A stretch of 64,000 nucleotides of DNA, from contig NC_083388.1 in assembly GCF_031755915.1 (NCBI RefSeq), forward strand, positions 27,807,001 through 27,871,000, given 5' to 3'. The DNA comes from Ziziphus jujuba (lineage: Eukaryota; Streptophyta; Magnoliopsida; Rosales; Rhamnaceae). Under the pieces are notes generated by a model. It searched no databases and was not told where the DNA came from. It saw only the letters and a list, made by a program, of their open reading frames with translations. Shown here one piece after another: positions 40,079 to 54,390 of this stretch; the stretch's first letter is position 1; the number at the start of each line of letters is the position of its first letter. Both the position numbers and the translations under genes were made by a program.

Positions 40079-43000
40079 TGCGTCGCCGATTACTGATAAC
40101 CTATGAAAAAAAAAACACTGGTTTATGTTGTTTAAATATTTTCATTGGTGATTTGATGGTGAAAGAAAATCAGATTGATTAAATAGAAATATCACACACA
40201 CACAAAAAAAAAAATTATTTGCTAACAAGCGATGCATAAGTAGTTTTATGCGCTGCCTCTTACCATGATTGAAAAAAAAATGTTAATTTAATAAGTTGCT
40301 TAAATATTTCCACAGAATATTTGATGTTGTAAAGAAAATCAGATTAAGTGAAAAAAAAAACACAAAAAAAGAAATTGTATTTGCTAATAGGCGACACGGA
40401 CACATTTTTATGCGTCGCCTATTACTGATAATGAAAAAAAAACACTAGTTTATGTTGTTTAAATATTTTCACTGATGATTTGATGTTGAAAGATAATCAG
40501 ATTGATTAAAGAAAAAGATTACACACAAAAAAAAAAAAATTTATTTGCTAACAAGCGACGCATAAGTAGTTTTATGCGTCGCCTCTTACCATGATCTAAA
40601 AAAAAATGTTAATTTAATAAGTTGCTTAAATATTTGCACAGGATATTTGATGTTGTAAAGAAAATCAGATTGAATTAAAAAAAAACAAAAAAAAATTGTA
40701 TTTCCTTATAGACGATGTGGAAACATTTTTATGCGTCGCGGATTACTGATAACCTATGAAAAAAAAAACACTAGTTTATGTTGTTTAAATATTTTCATTG
40801 GTGATTTGATGCTGAAAGAAAATCAGATTGATTAAATAGAAATATCACACACACAAAAAAAAAATTTTTTTGCTAACAAGCGAAGCATAAGTAGTTTTAT
40901 GCTTTGCCTCTTACCATGATTTTAAAAAAAAATGTTAATTTAATATGTTGCTTAAATATTTCCACAGAATATTTGATGTTGTGAAGAAAATCAGATTAAG
41001 TTAAAAAAAAAAACACAAAGAAAGAAATTGTATTTGCTAATAGGCGACACGGAAACATTTTTATGCGTCGCCTATTACTGATAATGAAAACAAAAACGCT
41101 AGTTTATGTTGTTTAAATATTTTCACTGGTGATTTGATGCTGGAAAATCAGATTTATTAAACAGAAATATCACACACAAAAAAAAAAAAATTATTTGCTA
41201 ACAAGCGAAGCATAAGTAGTTTTATGCTTTGCCTCTTACCATGATTTAAAAAAAAATGTTAATTTAATAAGTTGCTTAAATATTTGCGCATGATATTTGA
41301 TGTTGTAAAGAAAATCAGATTGAATTAAAAAAAAACAAAAATAAATTGTATTTCATTACAGACGATGTGGAAACATTTCTATGCGTCGCCGATTACTGAT
41401 AACCTATGAAAAAAAAACCACTAGTTTATGTTGTTTAAATATTTTCATTGGTAATTTGATGCTGAAAGAAAATTAGATTGATTAAATAGAAATATCACAC
41501 ACACAAAAAAAAAAATTATTTGCTAACAAGCGAAGCATAAGTAGTTTTATGCTTTGCCTCTTACCATGATTTTAAAAAAAATGTTAATTTAATAGGTTGC
41601 TTAAATATTTCCACAGAATATTTGATGTTGTGAAGAAAATCAGATTAAGTTAAAAAAAAAAACACAAAAAAAGAAATTGTATTTGCTAATAGGCGACACG
41701 GAAACATTTTTATGCGTCGCCTATTACTGATAATGAAAAAAAAAACGCTAGTTTATGTTGTTTAAATATTTTCACTGGTGATTTGATGCTGGAAAATCAG
41801 ATTGATTAAACAGAAATATCACACACAAAAAAAAAAAAAAATTATTTGCGAACAAGCGAAGCATAAGTAGTTTTATGCTTTGCCTCTTACCATGATTTAA
41901 AAAAAAATGTTAATTTAATAAGTTGCTTAAATATTTGCGCATGATATTTGATGTTGTGAAGAAAATCAGATTGAATTAAAAAAAAACAAAAATAAATTGT
42001 ATTTCCTTACAGACGATGTGGAAACATTTCTATGCGTCGCCGATTACTGATAACCTATGAAAAAAAAACCACTAGTTTATGTTGTTTAAATATTTTCATT
42101 GGTGATTTGATGGTGAAAGAAAATCAGATTGATTAAATAGAAATATCACACACACACAAAAAAAAAATTATTTGCTAAAAAGCGATGCATAAGTAGTTTT
42201 ATGCGTTGCCTCTTACCACGATTTTAAAAAAAATGTTAATTTAATAAGTTGCTTAAATATTTCCACAGAATATTTGATGTTGTAAAGAAAATCAGATTGA
42301 ATTAAAAAAAAACAAAAATAAATTGTATTTCCTTATAGACGATGTGGAAACATTTCTATGCGTCGCCGATTACTGATAACCTATGAAAACAAAAACACTA
42401 GTTTATGTTGTTTAAATATTTTTATTGTTGATTTGATGCTGAAAGAAAATCAGATTGATTAAAGAAAAAGATTACACAAAAAAAAAAAAAAAATTATTTG
42501 CTAACAGGCGACGCATAAGTAGTTTTATGCGTCGCCTCTTACCATGATTTAAAAAAAAATGTTAATTTAATAAGTTGCTTAAATATTTGCACAGGATATT
42601 TGATGTTGTAAGGAAAATCAGATTGAATTAAAAAAAAACAAAAATAAATTGTATTTCCTTATAGACGATGTGGAAACATTTCTATGCGTCGCCGATTACT
42701 GATAACCTATGAAAAAAAAAACACTAGTTTATGTTGTTTAAATATTTTCATTGGTGATTTGATGCTGAAAGAAAATCAGATTGATTAAACAGAAATATCA
42801 CACACAAAAAAAAAAAAAAATTATTTGCGAACAAGCGAAGCATAAGTAGTTTTATGCTTTGCCTCTTACCATGATTTAAAAAAAAATGTTAATTTAATAA
42901 GTTGCTTAAATATTTGCGCATGATATTTGATGTTGTGAAGAAAATCAGATTGAATTAAAAAAAAACAAAAATAAATTGTATTTCCTTACAGACGATGTGG

Positions 43001-45296
43001 AAACATTTCTATGCGTCGCCGATTACTGATAACCTATGAAAAAAAAACCACTAGTTTATATTGTTTAAATATTTTCATTGGTGATTTGATGGTGAAAGAA
43101 AATCATATTGATTAAATAGAAATATCACACACACACAAAAAAAAAATTATTTGCTAACAAGCGATGCATAAGTAGTTTTATGCGTTGCCTCTTACCACGA
43201 TTTTAAAAAAAATGTTAATTTAATAAGTTGCTTAAATATTTCCACAGAATATTTGATGTTGTAAAGAAAATCAGATTGAATTAAAAAAAAACAAAAATAA
43301 ATTGTATTTCCTTATAGACGATGTGGAAACATTTCTATGCGTCGCCGATTACTGATAACCTATGAAAACAAAAACACTAGTTTATGTTGTTTAAATATTT
43401 TCATTGGTGATTTGATGCTGAAAGAAAATCAGATTGATTAAATAGAAATATCACACACACAAAAAACAAAATTATTTGCTAACAAGCGAAGCATAAGTAG
43501 TTTTATGCTTTGCCTCTTACCATGATTTTAAAAAAAATGTTAATTTAATAGGTTGCTTAAATATTTCCACAGAATATTTGATGTTGTGAAGAAAATCAGA
43601 TTAAGTTAAAAAAAAAAACACAAAAAAAGAAATTGTATTTGCTACTAGGCGACACGGAAACATTTTTATGCGTCGCCTATTACTGATAATGAAAAAAAAA
43701 ACGCTAGTTTATGTTGTTTAAATATTTTCACTGGTGATTTGATGCTGAAAGAAAATCAGATTGATTAAACAGAAATATCACACACAAAAAAAAAAAATTA
43801 TTTGCTAACAAGCGAAGCATAAGTAGTTTTATGCTTTGCCTTTTACCATGATTTAAAAAAAAATGTTAATTTAATAAGTTGCTTAAATATTTGCGCATGA
43901 TATTTGATGTTGTAAAGAAAATCAGATTGAATTAAAAAAAAACAAAAATAAATTGTATTTCCTTACAGACGATGTGGAAACATTTCTATGCGTCGCCGAT
44001 TACTGATAACCTATGAAAAAAAAAACACTGGTTTATGCTGTTTAAATATTTTCATTGGTGATTTGATGGTGAAAGAAAGTCAGATTGATTAAATAGAAAT
44101 ATCACACACACACAAAAAAAAAAATTATTTGCTAACAAGCGATGCATAAGTAGTTTTATGCGTTGCCTCTTACCATGATTGAAAAAAAAATGTTAATTTG
44201 ATAACTTGCTTAAATATTTCCACAGAATATTTGATGTTGTAAAGAAAATCAGATTAAGTGAAAAAAAAAACACAAAAAAAGAAATTGTATTTGCTAATAG
44301 GCGACACGGACACATTTTTATGCGTCGCCTATTACTGATAATGAAAAAAAAACACTAGTTTATGTTGTTTAAATATTTTCACTGATGATTTGATGTTGAA
44401 AGATAATCAGATTGATTAAAGAAAAAGATTACACACAAAAAAATAAAAAAATTATTTGCTAACAAGCGACGCATAAGTAGTTTTATGCGTCGCCTCTTAC
44501 CATGATCTAAAAAAAAATGTTAATTTAATAAGTTGCTTAAATATTTGCACAGGATATTTGATGTTTTAAAGAAAATCAGATTGAATTAAAAAAAAACAAA
44601 AATAAATTGTATTTCCTTACCGACGATGTGGAAACATTTCTATGCGTCGCCGATTACTGATAACCTATGAAAAAAAACACTAGTTTATGTTGTTTAAATA
44701 TTTTCATTCGTGATTTGATGCTGAAAGAAAATCAGATTGATTAAATAGAAATATCACACACACAAAAAAAAAAATTATTTGCTAACAAGCGATGCATAAG
44801 TAGTTTTATGCGTTGCCTCTTACCATGATTTAAAAAAAAAATGTTAATTTAATAAGTTGCTTAAATATTTCCACAGAATATTTGATTTTGTAAAGAAAAT
44901 CAGATTAAGTTAAAAAAAAAAACACAAAAAATGAAATTGTATTAGCTAATAGGCGACACGGAAACATTTTTATGCGTCGCCTATTACTGATAATGAAAAA
45001 AAAAAACAATAGTTTATGTTGTTTAAATATTTTCACTGATGATTTGATGTTGAAAGAAAATCAGATTGATTAAAGAGAAAGATTACACACACAAAAAAAA
45101 AAAATTATTTGCTAACAAGCGACGCATAAGTAGTTTTATGCGTCGCCTCTTACCATGATCTAAAAAAAAATGTAAATTTAATAAGTTGCTTAAATATTTG
45201 CACAGGATATTTGATGTTGTAAAGAAAATCAGATTGAATTAAAAAAAAAACAAAAATAAATTGTATTTCCTTATAGACGATGTGGAAACATTTCTA
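40079..45296 (+). repeat. Sixteen-dimer HOR (5,218 bp), copy 2
   Basis: The marker order matches copy 1: CACTGGTTTATG 40,116, CAGATTTATT 41,149, TGATAACTTG 44,199. Differences from copy 1 include AACAGGCGACG near 42,504 in place of AACAAGCGACG. That change is shared with copy 3, so copies 2 and 3 are the closer pair at this site. TTTATATTGTTT near 43,056 is private. Confidence 0.87.
42506..42537 (+). repeat. Extended 13-bp A dyad
   Basis: AGGCGACGCATAA (42,506-42,518) pairs with TTATGCGTCGCCT (42,525-42,537) around GTAGTT. The single A-to-G change that creates AACAGGCG extends the stem by two pairs. The same change is in copy 3 of the 5,218-bp HOR near 47,073. Confidence 0.85.
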
Positions 45297-48200
45297 TGCG
45301 TCGCCGATTACTGATAACCTATGAAAAAAAAAACACTGGTTTATGTTGTTTAAATATTTTCATTGGTGATTTGATGGTGAAAGAAAATCAGATTGATTAA
45401 ATAGAAATATCACACACACACAAAAAAAAAAATTATTTGCTAACAAGCGATGCATAAGTAGTTTTATGCGCTGCCTCTTACCATGATTGAAAAAAAAATG
45501 TTAATTTAATAAGTTGCTTAAATATTTCCACAGAATATTTGATGTTGTAAAGAAAATCAGATTAAGTGAAAAAAAAAACACAAAAAAAGAAATTGTATTT
45601 GCTAATAGGCGACACGGACACATTTTTATGCGTCGCCTATTACTGATAATGAAAAAAAAACACTAGTTTATGTTGTTTAAATATTTTCACTGATGATTTG
45701 ATGTTGAAAGATAATCAGATTGATTAAAGAAAAAGATTACACACAAAAAAAAAAAAATTTATTTGCTAACAAGCGACGCATAAGTAGTTTTATGCGTCGC
45801 CTCTTACCATGATCTAAAAAAAAATGTTAATTTAATAAGTTGCTTAAATATTTGCACAGGATATTTGATGTTGTAAAGAAAATCAGATTGAATTAAAAAA
45901 AAACAAAAAAAAATTGTATTTCCTTATAGACGATGTGGAAACATTTTTATGCGTCGCGGATTACTGATAACCTATGAAAAAAAAAACACTAGTTTATGTT
46001 GTTTAAATATTTTCATTGGTGATTTGATGCTGAAAGAAAATCAGATTGATTAAATAGAAATATCACACACACAAAAAAAAAATTTTTTTGCTAACAAGCG
46101 AAGCATAAGTAGTTTTATGCTTTGCCTCTTACCATGATTTTAAAAAAAAATGTTAATTTAATATGTTGCTTAAATATTTCCACAGAATATTTGATGTTGT
46201 GAAGAAAATCAGATTAAGTTAAAAAAAAAAACACAAAAAAAGAAATTGTATTTGCTAATAGGCGACACGGAAACATTTTTATGCGTCGCCTATTACTGAT
46301 AATGAAAAAAAAAACGCTAGTTTATGTTGTTTAAATATTTTCACTGGTGATTTGATGCTGGAAAATCAGATTGATTAAACAGAAATATCACACACAAAAA
46401 AAAAAAAAAATTATTTGCGAACAAGCGAAGCATAAGTAGTTTTATGCTTTGCCTCTTACCATGATTTAAAAAAAAATGTTAATTTAATAAGTTGCTTAAA
46501 TATTTGCGCATGATATTTGATGTTGTGAAGAAAATCAGATTGAATTAAAAAAAAACAAAAATAAATTGTATTTCCTTACAGACGATGTGGAAACATTTCT
46601 ATGCGTCGCCGATTACTGATAACCTATGAAAAAAAAACCACTAGTTTATGTTGTTTAAATATTTTCATTGGTGATTTGATGGTGAAAGAAAATCAGATTG
46701 ATTAAATAGAAATATCACACACACACAAAAAAAAAATTATTTGCTAAAAAGCGATGCATAAGTAGTTTTATGCGTTGCCTCTTACCACGATTTTAAAAAA
46801 AATGTTAATTTAATAAGTTGCTTAAATATTTCCACAGAATATTTGATGTTGTAAAGAAAATCAGATTGAATTAAAAAAAAACAAAAATAAATTGTATTTC
46901 CTTATAGACGATGTGGAAACATTTCTATGCGTCGCCGATTACTGATAACCTATGAAAACAAAAACACTAGTTTATGTTGTTTAAATATTTTTATTGTTGA
47001 TTTGATGCTGAAAGAAAATCAGATTGATTAAAGAAAAAGATTACACAAAAAAAAAAAAAAATTATTTGCTAACAGGCGACGCATAAGTAGTTTTATGCGT
47101 CGCCTCTTACCATGATTTAAAAAAAAATGTTAATTTAATAAGTTGCTTAAATATTTGCACAGGATATTTGATGTTGTAAGGAAAATCAGATTGAATTAAA
47201 AAAAAACAAAAATAAATTGTATTTCCTTATAGACGATGTGGAAACATTTCTATGCGTCGCCGATTACTGATAACCTATGAAAAAAAAAACACTAGTTTAT
47301 GTTGTTTAAATATTTTCATTGGTGATTTGATGCTGAAAGAAAATCAGATTGATTAAACAGAAATATCACACACAAAAAAAAAAAAAAATTATTTGCGAAC
47401 AAGCGAAGCATAAGTAGTTTTATGCTTTGCCTCTTACCATGATTTAAAAAAAAATGTTAATTTAATAAGTTGCTTAAATATTTGCGCATGATATTTGATG
47501 TTGTGAAGAAAATCAGATTGAATTAAAAAAAAACAAAAATAAATTGTATTTCCTTACAGACGATGTGGAAACATTTCTATGCGTCGCCGATTACTGATAA
47601 CCTATGAAAAAAAAACCACTAGTTTATGTTGTTTAAATATTTTCATTGGTGATTTGATGGTGAAAGAAAATCATATTGATTAAATAGAAATATCACACAC
47701 ACACAAAAAAAAAATTATTTGCTAACAAGCGATGCATAAGTAGTTTTATGCGTTGCCTCTTACCACGATTTTAAAAAAAATGTTAATTTAATAAGTTGCT
47801 TAAATATTTCCACAGAATATTTGATGTTGTAAAGAAAATCAGATTGAATTAAAAAAAAACAAAAATAAATTGTATTTCCTTATAGACGATGTGGAAACAT
47901 TTCTATGCGTCGCCGATTACTGATAACCTATGAAAACAAAAACACTAGTTTATGTTGTTTAAATATTTTCATTGGTGATTTGATGCTGAAAGAAAATCAG
48001 ATTGATTAAATAGAAATATCACACACACAAAAAACAAAATTATTTGCTAACAAGCGAAGCATAAGTAGTTTTATGCTTTGCCTCTTACCATGATTTTAAA
48101 AAAAATGTTAATTTAATAGGTTGCTTAAATATTTCCACAGAATATTTGATGTTGTGAAGAAAATCAGATTAAGTTAAAAAAAAAAACACAAAAAAAGAAA

Positions 48201-49864
48201 TTGTATTTGCTACTAGGCGACACGGAAACATTTTTATGCGTCGCCTATTACTGATAATGAAAAAAAAAACGCTAGTTTATGTTGTTTAAATATTTTCACT
48301 GGTGATTTGATGCTGAAAGAAAATCAGATTGATTAAACAGAAATATCACACACAAAAAAAAAAAATTATTTGCTAACAAGCGAAGCATAAGTAGTTTTAT
48401 GCTTTGCCTTTTACCATGATTTAAAAAAAAATGTTAATTTAATAAGTTGCTTAAATATTTGCGCATGATATTTGATGTTGTAAAGAAAATCAGATTGAAT
48501 TAAAAAAAAACAAAAATAAATTGTATTTCCTTACAGACGATGTGGAAACATTTCTATGCGTCGCCGATTACTGATAACCTATGAAAAAAAAAACACTGGT
48601 TTATGCTGTTTAAATATTTTCATTGGTGATTTGATGGTGAAAGAAAGTCAGATTGATTAAATAGAAATATCACACACACACAAAAAAAAAAATTATTTGC
48701 TAACAAGCGATGCATAAGTAGTTTTATGCGTTGCCTCTTACCATGATTGAAAAAAAAATGTTAATTTGATAACTTGCTTAAATATTTCCACAGAATATTT
48801 GATGTTGTAAAGAAAATCAGATTAAGTGAAAAAAAAAACACAAAAAAAGAAATTGTATTTGCTAATAGGCGACACGGACACATTTTTATGCGTCGCCTAT
48901 TACTGATAATGAAAAAAAAACACTAGTTTATGTTGTTTAAATATTTTCACTGATGATTTGATGTTGAAAGATAATCAGATTGATTAAAGAAAAAGATTAC
49001 ACACAAAAAAATAAAAAAATTATTTGCTAACAAGCGACGCATAAGTAGTTTTATGCGTCGCCTCTTACCATGATCTAAAAAAAAATGTTAATTTAATAAG
49101 TTGCTTAAATATTTGCACAGGATATTTGATGTTTTAAAGAAAATCAGATTGAATTAAAAAAAAACAAAAATAAATTGTATTTCCTTACCGACGATGTGGA
49201 AACATTTCTATGCGTCGCCGATTACTGATAACCTATGAAAAAAAACACTAGTTTATGTTGTTTAAATATTTTCATTCGTGATTTGATGCTGAAAGAAAAT
49301 CAGATTGATTAAATAGAAATATCACACACACAAAAAAAAAAATTATTTGCTAACAAGCGATGCATAAGTAGTTTTATGCGTTGCCTCTTACCATGATTTA
49401 AAAAAAAAATGTTAATTTAATAAGTTGCTTAAATATTTCCACAGAATATTTGATTTTGTAAAGAAAATCAGATTAAGTTAAAAAAAAAAACACAAAAAAT
49501 GAAATTGTATTAGCTAATAGGCGACACGGAAACATTTTTATGCGTCGCCTATTACTGATAATGAAAAAAAAAAACAATAGTTTATGTTGTTTAAATATTT
49601 TCACTGATGATTTGATGTTGAAAGAAAATCAGATTGATTAAAGAGAAAGATTACACACACAAAAAAAAAAAAATTATTTGCTAACAAGCGACGCATAAGT
49701 AGTTTTATGCGTCGCCTCTTACCATGATCTAAAAAAAAATGTAAATTTAATAAGTTGCTTAAATATTTGCACAGGATATTTGATGTTGTAAAGAAAATCA
49801 GATTGAATTAAAAAAAAAACAAAAATAAATTGTATTTCCTTATAGACGATGTGGAAACATTTCT
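45297..49864 (+). repeat. Fourteen-dimer HOR (4,568 bp), copy 3 lacking two dimers
   Basis: GCGCTGCCTC still sits 5,218 bp after copy 2, but from TTGCGAACAAGCG (near 46,416) the offset is about 4,568 bp. Two dimers, the ones with CAGATTTATT and GGTAATTTG in copy 2, are therefore missing. TGATAACTTG lies at 48,767. The copy ends where ACTGAGAACC appears (49,879). Confidence 0.85.
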
Positions 49865-50475
49865 ATGCGTCGCCGATTACTGAGAACCTATGAAAAAAAA
49901 ACACTAGTTTATGTTGTTTAAATATTTTCATTGGTGATTTGAGGCTGAAAGAAAATCAGATTGATTAAATAGAAATATCATACACACAAAAAAAAAATTA
50001 TTTGCTAACAAGCGATGCATAAGCAGTTTTATGCGTTGCCTCTTACCATGATTTTAAAAAAAATGTTAATTTAATAGGTTGCTTAAATATTTCCACAGAA
50101 TATTTGATGTTGTGAAGAAAATCAGATTAAGTTAAAAAAAAAACACAAAAAAAGAAATTGTATTTGCTAATAGGCGACGCGGAAACATTTTTATGCGTCG
50201 CCTATTACTGATAATGAAAAAATAAACGCTAGTTTATGTTGTTTAAATATTTTCACTGGTGATTTGATGCTGAAAGAAAATCAGATTGATTAAACAGAAA
50301 TATCACACACAAAAAAAAAAAAATTATTTGCTAACAAGCGAAGCATAAGTAGTTTTATGCTTTGCCTCTTACCATGATTTAAAAAAAAAAGTTAATTTAA
50401 TAAGTTGCTTAAATATTTGCGCATGATATTTGATGTTGTAAAGAAAATCAGATTGAATTAAAAAAAAACAAAAAT
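49865..50475 (+). repeat. 3,915-bp offset duplication, copy 1
   Basis: This carries ACTGAGAACC, TTTGAGGCTG, TATCATACACAC, AAGCAGTTTTATG and GGCGACGCGG. The whole set recurs near 53,780-54,390. Confidence 0.8.
50168..50207 (+). repeat. Longest B2 dyad (13-bp perfect stem)
   Basis: TAATAGGCGACGC (50,168-50,180) and GCGTCGCCTATTA (50,195-50,207) pair perfectly over 13 bp with a 14-nt loop. The usual B2 has ACACGG in place of ACGCGG, which shortens the stem. The same long form recurs at the 3,915-bp offset near 54,083. Confidence 0.85.
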
Positions 50476-53400
50476 AAATTGTATTTCCTAACAGACGATG
50501 TGGAAACATTTCTATGCGTCGCCTATTACTGATAACTAAAAAAAAAAAAACACACTAGTTTATGTTGTTTAAATATTTTCACTGGTGATTTGATGCTGAA
50601 AGAAAATCAGATTGATTAAACAGAAATATCACACACACAAAAAAAAAAAAATTATTTGCTAACAAGCGAAGCATAAGTAGTTTTATGCTTTGCCTCTTAC
50701 CATGATTTAAAAAAAAAGTTAATTTAATAAGTTGCTTAAATATTTGCGCATGATATTTGATGTTGTAAAGAAAATCAGATTGAATTAAAAAAAAACAAAA
50801 ATAAATTGTATTTCCTTACAGACGATGTGGAAACATTTCTATGCGTCGCCGATTACTGATAACCTATGAAAAAAAAAACACTAGTTTATGTTGTTTAAAT
50901 ATTTTCATTGGTGATTTGATGCTGAAAGAAAATCAGATTGATTAAATAGAAATATCACACACACAAAAAAAAAAATTATTTGCTAACAAGCGAAGCATAA
51001 GTAGTTTTATGCTTTGCCTCTTACCATGATTTTAAAAAAAATGTTAATTTAATAGGTTGCTTAAATATTTCCACAGAATATTTGATGTTGTGAAGAAAAT
51101 CAGATTAAGTTAAAAAAAAAAACACAAAAAAAGAAATTGTATTTGCTAATAGGCGACACGGAAACATTTTTATGCGTCGCCTATTACTAATAATGAAAAA
51201 AAAAACGCTAGTTTATGTTGTTTAAATATTTTCACTGGTGATTTGATGCTGAAAGAAAATCAGATTGATTAAACAGAAATATCACACACAAAAAAAAAAA
51301 TATTATTTGCTAACAAGCGAAGCATAAGTAGTTTTATGCTTTGCCTTTTACCATGATTTAAAAAAAAATGTTAATTTAATAAGTTGCTTAAATATTTGCG
51401 CATGATATTTGATGTTGTAAAGAAAATCAGATTGAATTAAAAAAAAACAAAAATAAATTGTATTTCCTTACAGACGATGTGGAAACATTTCTATGCGTCG
51501 CAGATTACTGATAACCTATGAAAAAAAAACCACTAGTTTATGTTGTTTAAATATTTTCATTGGTGATTTGATGGTGAAAGAAAATCAGATTGATTAAATA
51601 GAAATACCACACACACACAAAAAAAAAATTATTTGCTAACAAGCGATGCATAAGTAGTTTTATGCGTTGCCTCTTACCACGATTTAAAAAAAAATGTTAA
51701 TTTAATAAGTTGCTTAAATATTTCCACAGAATATTTGATGTTGTAAAGAAAATCAGATTAAGTGAAAAAAAAAAACACAAAAAAAGAAATTGTATTTGCT
51801 AATAGGCGACACGGAAACATTTTTATGCGTCGCCTATTACTGCTAATGAAAAAAAAACACTAGTTTATGTTGTTTAAATATTTTCACTGATGATTTGATG
51901 TTGAAAGAAAATCAGATTGATTAAAGAAAAAGATTACACACAAAAAAAAAAAATTATTTGCTAACAAGCGACGCATAAGTAGTTTTATGCGTCGCCTTTT
52001 ACCATGATTTAAAAAAAAAAATGTTAATTTAATAAGTTGCTTAAATATTTGCATAGGATATTTGATGTTGTAAAGAAAATCAGATTGAATTAAAAAAAAA
52101 CAAAAATAAATTGTATTTCCTAATAGACGATGTGGAAACATTTCTATGCGTCGCCGATTACTGATAACCTATGAAAACAAAAACACTAGTTTATGTTGTT
52201 TAAATATTTTTATTGGTGATTTGATGATGAAAGAAAATCATATTGATTAAAGAAAAAGATTACACACAAAAAAAAAAAAATTATTTGCTAACAAGCGACG
52301 CATAAGTAGTTTTATGCGTTGCCTCGTACCATGATTTAAAAAAAAATGTTAATTTAATAAGTTGCTTAAATATTTCCACAGAATATTTGATGTTGTGAAG
52401 AAAATCAGATTAAGTTAAAAAAAAAACACAAAAAAAGAAATTGTATTTGCTAATAGGCGACACGGAAACATTTTTATGCGTCGCCTATTACTGATAATGA
52501 AAAACAAAATGCTAGTTTATGTTGTTTAAATATTTTCACTGATGATTTGATGCTGAAAGAAAATCAGATAGATTAAAGAGAAAGATTACACACACAAAAA
52601 AAAAAAACTTATTTGCTAACAAGCGACGCATAAGTAGTTTTATGCGTCGCCTCTTACCATGATCTAAAAAAAAATGTAAATTTAATAAGTTGCTTAAATA
52701 TTTGCACAGAATATTTGATGTTGGAAAGAAAATCAGATTGAGTTAGAAAAAAAATAAAAATAAATTATATTTCCTAACAGACGATGTGGAAACATTTCTA
52801 TGCGTCGCCTATTACTGATAACTAAAAAAAAAAAAACACACTAGTTTATGTTGTTTAAATATTTTCACTGGTGATTTGATGCTGAAAGAAAATCAGATTG
52901 ATTAAACAGAAATATCACACACAAAAAAAAAAAAAATTATTTGCTAACAAGCGAAGCATAAGTAGTTTTATGCTTTGCCTCTTACCATGATTTAAAAAAA
53001 AAGTTAATTTAATAAGTTGCTTAAATATTTGCGCATGATATTTGATGTTGTAAAGAAAATCAGATTGAATTAAAAAAAAACAAAAATAAATTGTATTTCC
53101 TTACAGACGATGTGGAAACATTTCTATGCGTCGCCGATTACTGATAACCTATGAAAAAAAAAACTCTGGTTTATGTTGTTTAAATATTTTCATTGGTGAT
53201 TTGATGGTGAAAGAAAATCAGATTGATTAAATAGAAATATCACACACACACAAAAAAAAAATTATTTGCTAACAAGCGATGCATAAGTAGTTTTATGCGT
53301 TGCCTCTTACCATGATTGAAAAAAAAATGTTAATTTAACAAGTTGCTTAAATATTTCCACAGAATATTTGATGTTGTAAAGAAAATCAGGTTAAGTGAAA

Positions 53401-53779
53401 AAAAAAACACAAAAAATGAAATTGTATTTGCTAATAGGCGACACGGACACATTTTTATGCGTCGCCTATTACTGATAATGAAAAAAAAACACTAGTTTAT
53501 GTTGTTTAAATATTTTCACTGATGATTTGATGTTGAAAGATAATCAGATTGATTAAAGAAAAAGATTACACACAAAAAAAAAAAAAAATTATTTGCTAAC
53601 AAGCGACGCATAAGTAGTTTTATGCGTCGCCTCTTACCATGATCTAAAAAAAAATGTTAATTTAATAAGTTGCTTAAATATTTGCACAGGATATTTGATG
53701 TTGTAAAGAAAATCAGATTGAATTAAAAAAAAAACAAAAATAAATTGTATTTCCTTATAGACGATGTGGAAACATTTCT

Positions 53780-54390
53780 ATGCGTCGCCGATTACTGAGA
53801 ACCTATGAAAAACAAAACACTAGTTTATGTTGTTTAAATATTTTCATTGGTGATTTGAGGCTGAAAGAAAATCAGATTGATTAAATAGAAATATCATACA
53901 CACAAAAAAAAAATTATTTGCTAACAAGCGATGCATAAGCAGTTTTATGAGTTGCCTCTTACCATGATTTTAAAAAAAATGTTAATTTAATAGGTTGCTT
54001 AAATATTTCCACAGAATATTTGATGTTGTGAAGAAAATCAGATTAAGTTAAAAAAAAAACACAAAAAAAGAAATTGTATCTGCTAATAGGCGACGCGGAA
54101 ACATTTTTATGCGTCGCCTATTACTGATAATGAAAAAATAAACGCTAGTTTATGTTGTTTAAATATTTTCACTGGTGATTTGATGCTGAAAGAAAATCAG
54201 ATTGATTAAACAGAAATATCACACACAAAAAAAAAAAAAATTATTTGCTAACAAGCGAAGCATAAGTAGTTTTATGCTTTGCCTCTTACCATGATTTAAA
54301 AAAAAAAGTTAATTTAATAAGTTGCTTAAATATTTGCGCATGATATTTGATGTTGTAAAGAAAATCAGATTGAATTAAAAAAAAACAAAA
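53780..54390 (+). repeat. 3,915-bp offset duplication, copy 2
   Basis: This carries the same marker set as 49,865-50,475, with private changes GAAAAACAAAACACT, ATGAGTTGCC and GTATCTGCTAATAGG. Confidence 0.8.

Noticed and set aside
51884..52141. Open frame of 85 codons on the minus strand
   Set aside because: It runs across satellite monomers, its poly-Phe/Lys-type runs come from the A-tracts, and related frames elsewhere are broken by A-run length changes. No domain or codon signature is visible, so it is chance.
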